The notes beneath the pieces are model-generated. The model did not search any database. It was not told where the DNA came from and saw nothing but the letters and a program-made list of their open reading frames with translations. A DNA stretch of 6,161 nucleotides from Dehalococcoidales bacterium (GTDB lineage Bacteria; Chloroflexota; Dehalococcoidia; Dehalococcoidales; CSSed11-197). Below, in pieces: positions 1 through 6,161 of this stretch. Numbering within the stretch: the stretch's first letter is position 1; each line of letters begins with the position of its first letter. The stretch covers positions 1 to 6,161 of the forward strand of contig JAQWDO010000054.1 in NCBI GenBank assembly GCA_028705415.1. The letters are read 5' to 3'. Made by a program: the position numbers and the translations under genes.

Positions 1-1
1 A

Positions 2-211
2 TACCAGTCGCTTCCTGTGAGCGGCGGCGTGTGGGAACAACCGGCTGGGTTGTTAGCCAAAATGCGCAAGGTCGTGAACGTCTACCGGGCGTATCAGGTC
101 TGGCAGAATCAGGGCAACCAGCCGGGCGGAACGGCAAAGTGGAAACGTGAGAATGAAGCGGTATGGAACATCATCGAGTGGGTGGAAGAATTGAGAGATA
201 GCAATGGCTGA
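2..211 (+). CDS. Small tail-operon protein upstream of the tape measure (5'-truncated)
   Basis: The reading frame is open to the left edge, so this is the last 69 residues of a longer protein. A GTG at 17 is in frame but has no Shine-Dalgarno sequence in front of it, and the codons before it continue the same kind of sequence, so I treat the true start as outside the window. The piece reads SGGVWEQPAGLL near its start, then a charged, helical, Trp-rich tail (three Trp in the last 30 residues or so) ending at TGA 209-211. From memory, small proteins with a GG...QPxGLL-type motif sit just before tape measure genes in many siphoviruses, often as part of, or next to, the tail assembly chaperone that keeps the tape measure soluble. 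The chaperone role is inferred from position only. It overlaps the tape measure gene by 8 bases, which suggests translational coupling. Confidence 0.7.
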   Translation, partial: YQSLPVSGGVWEQPAGLLAKMRKVVNVYRAYQVWQNQGNQPGGTAKWKRENEAVWNIIEWVEELRDSNG

Positions 212-2222
212 TCTGAAAATCGTAATCAGTGCGCTGAATAAAGCCAGTGGTGACATTTCCAAAGTCAAGAAAGACATTGAAGGTCTGGGTACTGCTGGAA
301 AGAATGCCGAAGGCGGCTTGAAAGCAGTCGGTGCTGGCTTATCGGCAGCATGGCAGGTTGGCTTGAGCGCGGCTGCGGCAATTGGAGCGGCTGCCGGTGC
401 CGTTAAGTTGCTATCGGACGCAGCACAGGAAGGCGCGGCTTTTCAGCGAATGGAGGAGGCTTCTGGCTCACTTGCTGATTCGTTGGGCGCTGATATGGAC
501 GCCATCATGGAAGCCTTGCGCGGCGCAAGTCAGGGAATGGTAAGCGACTTTGACTTGATGCAAGCGGCTTCACGGGCGATGATGTTAGGCGTGAGCGCAG
601 ACGCAGGGCAACTCTCGCAATTAATGGAAGTCGCCGCCTTGCGCGGGCGGGCGATGGGATTATCTACAACGCAGGCTTTCAACGACATTGTCACTGGTAT
701 CGGACGCGCTTCACCCCTAATTCTCGATAACTTGGGTATTGTTGTTGACGCAGAGGCGCGCTACAAAGCTTATGCGGATTCAATAGGTAAAACATCTGAG
801 GAATTATCGAAAGCCGAAAAAACACAGGCGTTATTGAACGGCGTACTGGAAAGCTCGAAAGGATTATTGGAAGCAACGGGCGGTTTGGCGGTTGATAACG
901 CGGGCAAGTGGGAACAATTGAGCGCGGCACAAAAGAACTACTTTGACGCGGTGAAATCCGACCTTGCCGATGCTACGAGCTGGTGGGCTGATTATTGGGC
1001 GGCTGTGTTTAATGATAAGGCAGATGTAAAAAAGAGTCGTGAAATCTGGGAACAGGCGCGGGATATGATGCTCATTACAGCCGAGATGCAGGCGGCTTAT
1101 GACGCGGCTGTGAGGGGCGGACAAAGCGACTACACCTTCTTCCTGGATAACGCCGCGATGATAGCCGTACTTGAGAAGCAGATCAAGCAGGCTACTGAAG
1201 GAACGGATGATTTTGCTACCTCGAATTATGAGTTGGCAGGTGGTGCTTCAGCGGCTACGGCGGCAATAGCTAAACAGGTCGCAGAGCAAAACGCGCTGAA
1301 TGCTGAAATGGAACGTCAAGCCAAAATCCAGGCGGAACTTGCGGACGTTACCAGCCTGACAAAAAACTTTTCCGGGATGATCTCGTTTGCGAAACAGTAC
1401 GACAAAACGCTTGAAGATATTGTTGAGCAAGAAACCATCATGGCGAATAATCCCATCGGTTCTGAAAAATACGATGAGGCGAAGGCAAAAGTTGACGCGC
1501 TGAAACAGGCGATGGCTGACATGGCAAACCAGGTCGTGCTCGATATGATGATGGCCACTATCGCCGTTGGAGGCGTGACTGAAGCAGAAGCCGGCGCATA
1601 CTTTGATATGGCTGTCAATATGGGACTGGTAAGCAGGGAAGCTGCGGACGCGGCTATGGAGGCATACGGTAACGCTATCGCCTATATAAATAGCCTAACG
1701 ATAGATCCGAAGACAGGAAACATTGTTTTCGAGGTTGATTCTTCAGAAGCTGACAACTACGAGCCAAAGCCGAAACGGTTGATGGTTGAAGCCTGGCTAA
1801 ATGATGACGATGTGACTGGTTGGAGTCCACCTAACAAATACGCAAGCGTTTATTACACAACCGCCTACCTTCCTTCAAAAGGAACGACTAATGCCGTAGG
1901 CGGCAACGTTTATGCTGGCAATCCGTACGGCTGGCAGGAGTACGGCTATCGAGGCGAGTTGTTCATACCATCGCAGGACGGCTACATTTTGAGCAGAGCG
2001 GAAGCAGAGCGGGCGTTATCCCGCGCACTGGTGGAAGGCAAGTCAGGCGGAAGTGAAATCGACTATGAGCGGCTTGCCAACGTGTTGAGCCAGGTCGTGA
2101 ACAATACCGGGTCGCAAAAGGGCGGCAATACCTACAACCTGAACGTTCAAGGCGGAGGCAGTCCGAGTAAGGATGTCGCAGCCACTTTTGATCTGCTACG
2201 GGCTTACGGAGGCAATTTCTAA
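204..2222 (+). CDS. Phage tail tape measure protein
   Basis: This 672-residue protein should span the lumen of the tail tube, set its length during assembly and leave the tube at DNA ejection. Residues 1-40 are charged and helical. Residues 42-70 are an Ala/Gly-rich hydrophobic stretch of the kind that could insert in a membrane. Residues 75-235 are the conserved core, with GLSTTQAFNDIVTGIGRASP at 152-171 followed by LILDNLGI, a signature of this family. Residues 235-440 are Ala-rich helices with a Trp cluster (W260, W261, W265). Residues 441-500 are more helical, residues 500-560 look beta-rich, and 566-598 hold the usual C-terminal GG...AGNPYG...GELFIPS...I motif. I see no lysozyme, transglycosylase or peptidase domain and no cysteine. 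The ATG at 204 is chosen for its weak GAGAGA five bases upstream and its natural N-terminus. Function is confident, the exact family is not. Confidence 0.93.
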   Translation: MADLKIVISALNKASGDISKVKKDIEGLGTAGKNAEGGLKAVGAGLSAAWQVGLSAAAAIGAAAGAVKLLSDAAQEGAAFQRMEEASGSLADSLGADMDAIMEALRGASQGMVSDFDLMQAASRAMMLGVSADAGQLSQLMEVAALRGRAMGLSTTQAFNDIVTGIGRASPLILDNLGIVVDAEARYKAYADSIGKTSEELSKAEKTQALLNGVLESSKGLLEATGGLAVDNAGKWEQLSAAQKNYFDAVKSDLADATSWWADYWAAVFNDKADVKKSREIWEQARDMMLITAEMQAAYDAAVRGGQSDYTFFLDNAAMIAVLEKQIKQATEGTDDFATSNYELAGGASAATAAIAKQVAEQNALNAEMERQAKIQAELADVTSLTKNFSGMISFAKQYDKTLEDIVEQETIMANNPIGSEKYDEAKAKVDALKQAMADMANQVVLDMMMATIAVGGVTEAEAGAYFDMAVNMGLVSREAADAAMEAYGNAIAYINSLTIDPKTGNIVFEVDSSEADNYEPKPKRLMVEAWLNDDDVTGWSPPNKYASVYYTTAYLPSKGTTNAVGGNVYAGNPYGWQEYGYRGELFIPSQDGYILSRAEAERALSRALVEGKSGGSEIDYERLANVLSQVVNNTGSQKGGNTYNLNVQGGGSPSKDVAATFDLLRAYGGNF

Positions 2223-4786
2223 TGGCAATTGACTTATACAAGTTTTACATTGTGCAACCGCAGGCTGGCAGAAACTACGTCACCAACCCGCATCCTTACG
2301 CTGCCACAACCGGGTATACGAATTACAACGGCTCTATGGCGTTGGACGACACCTACACCCGGCGCGGCTCCTCCTGTTTGAAAATCACGCCACAAACTAA
2401 CATAGCAAGCGGCGTGTTTTACTCGACCGTGAGTGTGACGAGCGGATTGGCTTATGCGTTCAGCGTTGACGTGAAGGGCGTTAAGAGTCAGGCGATGCGC
2501 ATTTATATTGCTAACTCAGCAGGAACAGCGAAAGCGACTACCACATTCACCGCAACCGGAAACTGGCAGAGAATAAGCGTCACGCATACCGCAGCCGAAA
2601 CAAAGACCGATTACCGGCTCTATGTGGTCAGGGATAGTGTGGCAAGCACAAGCGCATTCTGGGTTGACGGATTCCAGTTTGAGCAGGCGGTCAAGGCGAC
2701 CACCTGGATTTACGGTTACGAGCGCGGGCTGGGTTACATTGACGACTCCCCGGAGTACGGCTGGGAAGGCGCGGCTGGCAGTTCGGTATCATGGCGCAAC
2801 CCGCTTACAAGGCACGGTGGGGCGCTGGTTGACATTGCCACTTATGCCGATATTGTTGGCGCTTACGGATTAGGTATGGGTCCGTTCGAGCAGGTCACAA
2901 CTCCGATCGTCACAGGCGGGAGCTTGTATCAAAAGCACATTCGCCAGTCACGGCAATTCAGCCTGGCTCTGCAATACTACGGTGACACGCTAGATGAGAT
3001 TCAGCAGAAGCGCAAGGCGCTGCTGAACCTGCTACGTCCTGACTATACCAGTTACGACCAACCGCTGGTGATCCGGTATCAGGGTTATGACGTGGACGGG
3101 AACGAGGCAAGCGACCCGGTTGACATCGTGTGCGTGCTGGAAACCTGTCACACCGACCCGCCTAACAGCCCGACCCATCAAGAGGACGTGCTCACGTTCA
3201 CCGTGCTGGACGGGCATCTGCAGGGCGCGTTCAAGAACGGTACAACGCTGGATTACAAGGTTGAGTTTGTCGCAGATTACATAGTGCGAAGAGACCCGAA
3301 CGGCTCGTGGGTAACGCACGCTGGTGGTGGCGTATATGTAAATCCGATGGCGGGAATTGTGGGCGGCATGATTAATGACATCAAAGAAGCACCGAATGGC
3401 GATATTTATGTTTGCGGCGGTTTCACCAGTGTAAAGAACGGCGCAACGACGGTTACCGGCACAGCAGGAATCGCGAGGTGGAGCAAGGTCAATCAAGAAT
3501 GGGAAGCGGTTGGTAATGCCAACACCGGCGCGACGATTTCTGAATTTCGTTGCATGGAATTTGACGCGGCTGGTAATTTGTACGCAGGTGGGTCTTTCCA
3601 GAACCTTGCCGGCAACCCCACTGCTGATTACTTTGCAAAATACACAGTATCGACCAACACCTGGAGTTCGTTGGGCGGCGGCATTGATAACGGGGTCAGA
3701 TCTATCGCGATTTCACCGGAAGGCGTGATTTACATCGGCGGCCAATTTGGATCTATTAGCGGTAACGCAAATTGCAAATACATCGCGTACTGGAACGGAA
3801 GCGCGTGGGCGCCACTTGCGAACGGGTTGGATGGCGGCTTTGTCAATGCCATGAAATTTATCCACAGCGGTATCCTGGTTATCGGCGGCGGGTTCCAAAA
3901 AGCAACCGGTACAGCCGGCGATTACATCTGTTATTGGGACGGTACAGCCTTCCACAGTTTCACAGAGCACGGCGCGTCTGAACTGAACCCGCTCGGATTT
4001 GTCTATTCGATCGATACCAATCCACAAGGCACGATCGTGATCGGCGGAGCGTTCAGCAATGCCGGCGGCGACCCAAACGCTGATTTTGTGGCAGCGTGGC
4101 GCGGCACAAACTGGGGCGCGTTACAAGCGGGCGGAGTTGACGGCATTGTCAGGAAGGTTTATTGCGACCCGAACAGCGACATTTACCTGGCTGGGGAATT
4201 CAAAAGAGCCGGCAATGTAACCCTATCCGACCAGATTGTGGTAAGCAAGGGCGGCGCATTTCAACCACTTGACATTGATTTACCAGGAACAGGAGGAACG
4301 GTTTGGGCAACAGCAATCTGCAAAACTTCAGACGGTTATCTCTATCTTGGCGGTGGCTTCAACAGCACATCAAGCGGCATCAAAGCCGTGTGCACGCAGC
4401 CGGCCAATATCATCTACGAAACCGCCACAAGCACAGGCAGCGCAAACACGTACCCGGAAGTGGCGATCGTTGGACCGGGCACGCTTCAGTCAATATCCAA
4501 CTTTTCCACCGGGCAAAAGATAACCTTCGACGGGCTTACTTTGCTTGACGGTGAACGGATCACGCTGCACCTGGACCCGACTGCGCTGACAATGAAGTCG
4601 AGCTGGAGCGGCAGAGGCTCAGTATGGCGCTATCTGAACGCCGGCTCGGACATTGGCAACTGGTTTATGCAGCCGGGCGCAAACTCTATCGGCGTGTTTA
4701 TTCCGACCGGGTTTGACGTGAACAAAACGAAAGTGTACATCACCTGGAAACCGAAATACTGGTCGATTGAAGGGGCGGTGTATTAA
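2222..4786 (+). CDS. Modular distal tail (Dit-like) protein with CBM-like domain and inserted beta-propeller
   Basis: This is an 854-residue structural protein, three to four times the usual length of a plain Dit. Residues 16-157 look like a carbohydrate-binding jelly roll of the CBM_4_9 type: RNYVTNP, then TTGY, RRGSSCLKI, a GNWQRISV strand and a closing WVDGFQFEQ. Residues about 200-350 look like the N-terminal ring domain of Dit (GLGMGPFEQ, RQSRQFSLAL, then a helix with KRKALLNLLRP). Residues 384-724 carry seven repeats read as a beta-propeller. Residues 725-854 match the C-terminal domain of phage tail proteins (TYPEVAIVGPGTL, GQKITFD, LHLDPT, PGANSIGVF, ending WKPKYW). It should form a ring between tail tube and hub, with the CBM and propeller facing out to bind host glycans or surface proteins; the binding is inferred. 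The start ATG overlaps the tape measure stop as TAATG, with GGAGG at 2208-2212 nine bases upstream. No signal peptide or membrane segment is visible. Confidence 0.87.
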   Translation: MAIDLYKFYIVQPQAGRNYVTNPHPYAATTGYTNYNGSMALDDTYTRRGSSCLKITPQTNIASGVFYSTVSVTSGLAYAFSVDVKGVKSQAMRIYIANSAGTAKATTTFTATGNWQRISVTHTAAETKTDYRLYVVRDSVASTSAFWVDGFQFEQAVKATTWIYGYERGLGYIDDSPEYGWEGAAGSSVSWRNPLTRHGGALVDIATYADIVGAYGLGMGPFEQVTTPIVTGGSLYQKHIRQSRQFSLALQYYGDTLDEIQQKRKALLNLLRPDYTSYDQPLVIRYQGYDVDGNEASDPVDIVCVLETCHTDPPNSPTHQEDVLTFTVLDGHLQGAFKNGTTLDYKVEFVADYIVRRDPNGSWVTHAGGGVYVNPMAGIVGGMINDIKEAPNGDIYVCGGFTSVKNGATTVTGTAGIARWSKVNQEWEAVGNANTGATISEFRCMEFDAAGNLYAGGSFQNLAGNPTADYFAKYTVSTNTWSSLGGGIDNGVRSIAISPEGVIYIGGQFGSISGNANCKYIAYWNGSAWAPLANGLDGGFVNAMKFIHSGILVIGGGFQKATGTAGDYICYWDGTAFHSFTEHGASELNPLGFVYSIDTNPQGTIVIGGAFSNAGGDPNADFVAAWRGTNWGALQAGGVDGIVRKVYCDPNSDIYLAGEFKRAGNVTLSDQIVVSKGGAFQPLDIDLPGTGGTVWATAICKTSDGYLYLGGGFNSTSSGIKAVCTQPANIIYETATSTGSANTYPEVAIVGPGTLQSISNFSTGQKITFDGLTLLDGERITLHLDPTALTMKSSWSGRGSVWRYLNAGSDIGNWFMQPGANSIGVFIPTGFDVNKTKVYITWKPKYWSIEGAVY
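2267..2692 (+). other. Domain: CBM_4_9-like jelly roll in the Dit-like protein
   Basis: Residues 16-157 of the Dit-like protein. The layout is the usual one for this fold: an N-x-V-T-N-P opening, a TTGY turn, R-G-S-S-C-L-K-I in the second strand, alternating Thr/Ser/Val beta strands, GNWQRISV, and a last strand with W147 and F151 ending in FEQ. Such modules are known on 'evolved' Dit and other tail proteins, where they bind cell-surface sugars. The ligand here cannot be predicted. Domain assignment is by pattern and not by a profile search. Confidence 0.65.
3371..4393 (+). repeat. Seven tandem propeller-type repeats (about 50 residues each) in the Dit-like protein
   Basis: Residues 384-724 hold seven copies of a degenerate unit. 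The best conserved part is a strand of the form (I/L)-(Y/V)-x-x-G-x-F: DIYVCGGF at 394, NLYAGGSF at 452, VIYIGGQF at 502, ILVIGGGF at 551, TIVIGGAF at 604, DIYLAGEF at 653 and YLYLGGGF at 706. The spacings are 58, 50, 49, 53, 49 and 53 residues. Between them most units carry a second strand of the form (A/K)YW-x-G-x-x-W-x-x-L (AYWNGSAWAPL at 522, CYWDGTAFHSF at 570, AAWRGTNWGAL at 624). Seven units of this size fit a seven-bladed beta-propeller resembling Rax2/Kelch-like or delta-60-type repeats. The copies have diverged at DNA level, with short shared runs around ATCGGCGG coding for the I-G-G core. Confidence 0.82.
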
Positions 4787-5889
4787 TGCGTTACCAGGTG
4801 GACTGGTACTCACCCGACCTTGTAAGGATTGGCGTTCTGCAAGCGTTCAAGTCGCTGTCGATTGTCAGAACTGAGAACGAGGTCGGGGCACTGGTAATGA
4901 CTTTGCCATCGCACGGATTCAATACTGACAGTTTCAAGGTCGGTCAATACCTGGAAGTGTGGCGTGAAACTCACGGGGTATCAAGGCTATTCGGTGAAAC
5001 CGCTTACTTCGTTCAGGACTGGGAATTTTACAGCGAGGGCGGGCAGCACCTTGTCGCCGTGTACGCAAAGGATCTGAACTTCCTGCTGGATACAAGAATT
5101 GTGGCAGACCCACCGGGCGGTACAAGGGCGGAGCTGGAAAGTTACGCCGACAACATTATGAAAGCGATTGTCAGGAACGAATTGATTGACGCGCATTCCA
5201 CTTCACCGGAGCGGATCATTCCGGGCGTGAGCGTGCAACCTAACGTGAGCCAGTCGGTCGAGTTATATCGGGGCGTTGGCTGGCAGAACGTATTAGAGGC
5301 AGTGAAGGATATTGCCGGAAGCGCAACAGAGCAGGGCACTTATACCGTGTTCGATATGGTACGAACAGGCGTTGGTACATTCGAGTTTCGCACTTACATC
5401 GGGCAGCGCGGCACGAATCACAGCCGGACTTCCGGTGACGTGAGGCTGGTAGGTGAAATCTACGGCAATCTCGAAGATCCAAAATTGGGCACATATCACG
5501 GTGAAGAGCGCAATTACGTTTATTGCGGCGGTCAAGGCGAAGGCGCGGATCGTTACATCAAAGAAGTATCAGACAGTGCGAGGATCGGGAAAGGCTATCC
5601 GTACAACCGCAAAGAGTTGTTTGCCGATGCCAGGAATCAGGATTCCAACGACAAAGTGGATTCGGACGCTTACGCGGTTCTGGCTGATAACAAGCCGAAA
5701 GTGGTTATGACTGGCAAGTTGATCGACACGCCTGGAATGCAATTCGGCAGAGATTATGACTTCGGCGATGTGGTAAGCGTAGAAGCGTTCAACACAGCGA
5801 TTGACTGCCATGTGGCAAGCGTGGCGATCAATTACGCAGCGGAAGGGGGCGAAACGATAGACATAAGTTTGCGAGGTGAACTTGAATAA
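4786..5889 (+). CDS. Siphovirus Gp37-like tail hub protein (Tal-type)
   Basis: This 367-residue protein resembles the family named after Rhodococcus phage ReqiPepy6 Gp37, whose members adopt the hub fold of the tail tip and are taken to close the tail tube below Dit. Supporting features are the N-terminal strand-rich part (MRYQVDWYSPDLVRIGVL, then SIVRTENEVG and a FKVGQYLEVWR strand), the mid-protein helix GWQNVLEAVKDIA (165-177) followed by the strand YTVFDM, the family-like NYVYCGGQGEGADR at 243-256 and the C-terminal strand pair FGRDYDFGDVVSV at 320-332 with the closing ETIDISLRGELE. The length is that of a minimal hub. I see no added peptidase, lysozyme or receptor-binding domain, so host recognition probably lies in the Dit-like protein and the next gene. 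The ATG overlaps the previous stop as TAATG, with AGGGG at 4771-4775 ten bases upstream, so re-initiation is likely to contribute. Confidence 0.85.
   Translation: MRYQVDWYSPDLVRIGVLQAFKSLSIVRTENEVGALVMTLPSHGFNTDSFKVGQYLEVWRETHGVSRLFGETAYFVQDWEFYSEGGQHLVAVYAKDLNFLLDTRIVADPPGGTRAELESYADNIMKAIVRNELIDAHSTSPERIIPGVSVQPNVSQSVELYRGVGWQNVLEAVKDIAGSATEQGTYTVFDMVRTGVGTFEFRTYIGQRGTNHSRTSGDVRLVGEIYGNLEDPKLGTYHGEERNYVYCGGQGEGADRYIKEVSDSARIGKGYPYNRKELFADARNQDSNDKVDSDAYAVLADNKPKVVMTGKLIDTPGMQFGRDYDFGDVVSVEAFNTAIDCHVASVAINYAAEGGETIDISLRGELE
5873..5879 (+). promoter_or_regulatory. Shine-Dalgarno sequence GAGGTGA deciding a TTG start
   Basis: GAGGTGA is an almost perfect anti-16S match. The GAGG core ends five bases before the TTG at 5882-5884. 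It lies inside the last codons of the hub gene. No in-frame ATG follows within the visible part of the next gene, and the next in-frame GTG would cut through the coiled coil, so this site is the main reason for choosing TTG as the start. Confidence 0.75.
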
Positions 5890-6161
5890 CGAACAACGCC
5901 TGATTGACGAGATCGGCAAACTCAAACGTGAGGTGGAACGTTTGAAGCGGGTGGAGCAAGTAGACAGTTCGCTTATCGGCAGACCCGTATTTCTTACCAC
6001 ACCCCTGACTTCGACCAGTTGGGACGGTGACGCGTTCAGCACAACGAGTAAGACGCTCATTGACCTCTCGACTGTATTCGGCGCACCGGCTGGGATAAAG
6101 GCGGTGCTGTGTAATGTGGCGATCAAGGATTCCGCAAGCGCGGCAAACGATTGCTTCTTGT
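5882..6161 (+). CDS. Putative tail fibre / minor tail protein, N-terminal part (3'-truncated)
   Basis: The frame starts at TTG 5882 behind a strong Shine-Dalgarno sequence, overlaps the hub gene by 8 bases and is still open at the right edge after 93 codons. Residues 4-25 form a short coiled coil with a 4-3 pattern of L7, I11, L14, V18 and L21 in a Lys/Arg/Glu background (KLKREVERLKRVE). After a linker (SSLIGRPVFLTTPL) comes a beta-rich part with TSTSWDGDAF, the hydrophobic strand AGIKAVLCNVAI and DSASAANDCF. A short N-terminal coiled coil followed by beta structure, directly downstream of a tail hub, is typical of trimeric fibre, tip or upper-baseplate proteins that attach to the hub and touch the host. 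I do not recognise a named family. A structural role is likely from position, the receptor-binding role is inferred. Confidence 0.72.
   Translation, partial: MNNEQRLIDEIGKLKREVERLKRVEQVDSSLIGRPVFLTTPLTSTSWDGDAFSTTSKTLIDLSTVFGAPAGIKAVLCNVAIKDSASAANDCFL

Noticed and set aside
17..211. Complete 64-residue gene starting at GTG 17
   Set aside because: No Shine-Dalgarno sequence precedes the GTG and the frame is open to the left edge, so a truncated longer gene is more likely.
1316..1618. Reverse-strand open frame of 100 codons opposite the tape measure, with hydrophobic Ala/Ile/Ser stretches that look membrane-like
   Set aside because: The hydrophobicity follows from reading Ala- and Met-rich helical codons of the tape measure backwards; no homology-like motif or start signal supports it.
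1681..1695. TATATAAATAG run as an AT-rich promoter element
   Set aside because: It encodes Tyr-Ile-Asn-Ser within the tape measure and has no convincing -35 partner.
204..2222. Over-use of GCGGCT hexamers in the tape measure as a possible DNA motif
   Set aside because: These are in-frame Ala-Ala codon pairs in an Ala-rich helical protein; codon preference explains them.
2829..2856. TTGACA with a weak TATTGT at 16-base spacing, like a sigma-70 promoter
   Set aside because: TTGACA recurs in this gene (also near 3120 and 4269) because it encodes Val/Leu-Asp-Ile; the -10 is poor and it lies within the coding sequence of a structural gene.
3032..3496. Reverse-strand open frame of 154 codons opposite the Dit-like gene
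   Set aside because: The forward frame here covers the Dit domain and the first propeller blade; the reverse product is His/Arg/Val-rich with no motif, so it is an antisense artefact.
5569..6126. Reverse-strand open frame of 185 codons across the hub/fibre junction
   Set aside because: It lies opposite two well-supported forward genes, has no recognisable domain, and its composition (Arg/Ser/Cys-rich) looks like the antisense shadow of the forward codons.

Overview
This window is the interior of a tail-structure operon from a long, non-contractile-tailed phage (siphovirus type) or a prophage of that kind. All real genes lie on the + strand with essentially no intergenic DNA. In order they are: the 3' end of a small pre-tape-measure protein (2..211), a tape measure protein (204..2222), a large modular distal-tail (Dit-like) protein (2222..4786), a Gp37-like tail hub protein (4786..5889), and the first 93 codons of a putative fibre or minor tail protein (5882 to beyond the right edge). 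The four junctions overlap by 8, 1, 1 and 8 bases, so the block is almost certainly one transcript with coupled translation. No promoter, terminator, RNA gene, mobile element or CRISPR array is visible, and no gene-free stretch longer than a few bases exists.

The order tape measure, Dit, hub, fibre is the standard order of siphoviruses that infect Gram-positive or other monoderm hosts. The hub resembles the family named after Rhodococcus phage ReqiPepy6 Gp37. A monoderm host is therefore likely. From general resemblance of the tape measure and Dit C-terminus to tail proteins I recall from Chloroflexota and Actinomycetota, one of these phyla is plausible, but the window has no host gene that could settle it. 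Whether this is a free phage, a prophage or a domesticated tail-like particle cannot be told from 6 kb.

The genes fit together as a tail tip. The tape measure sets tail length (about 100 nm by the usual 0.15 nm per residue rule). The Dit-like protein should form the ring at the distal end. The Gp37-like protein should form the hub that closes and opens the tube. The last gene begins with a short heptad coiled coil, typical of trimeric fibres.

The most interesting element is the 854-residue Dit-like protein. It carries an N-terminal jelly-roll, carbohydrate-binding-module-like domain. In addition, about 340 residues of seven-fold repeat, read here as a seven-bladed beta-propeller, sit between the N-terminal Dit domain and the conserved C-terminal tail domain. 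The Dit ring would thus display two different candidate adhesion modules per subunit.
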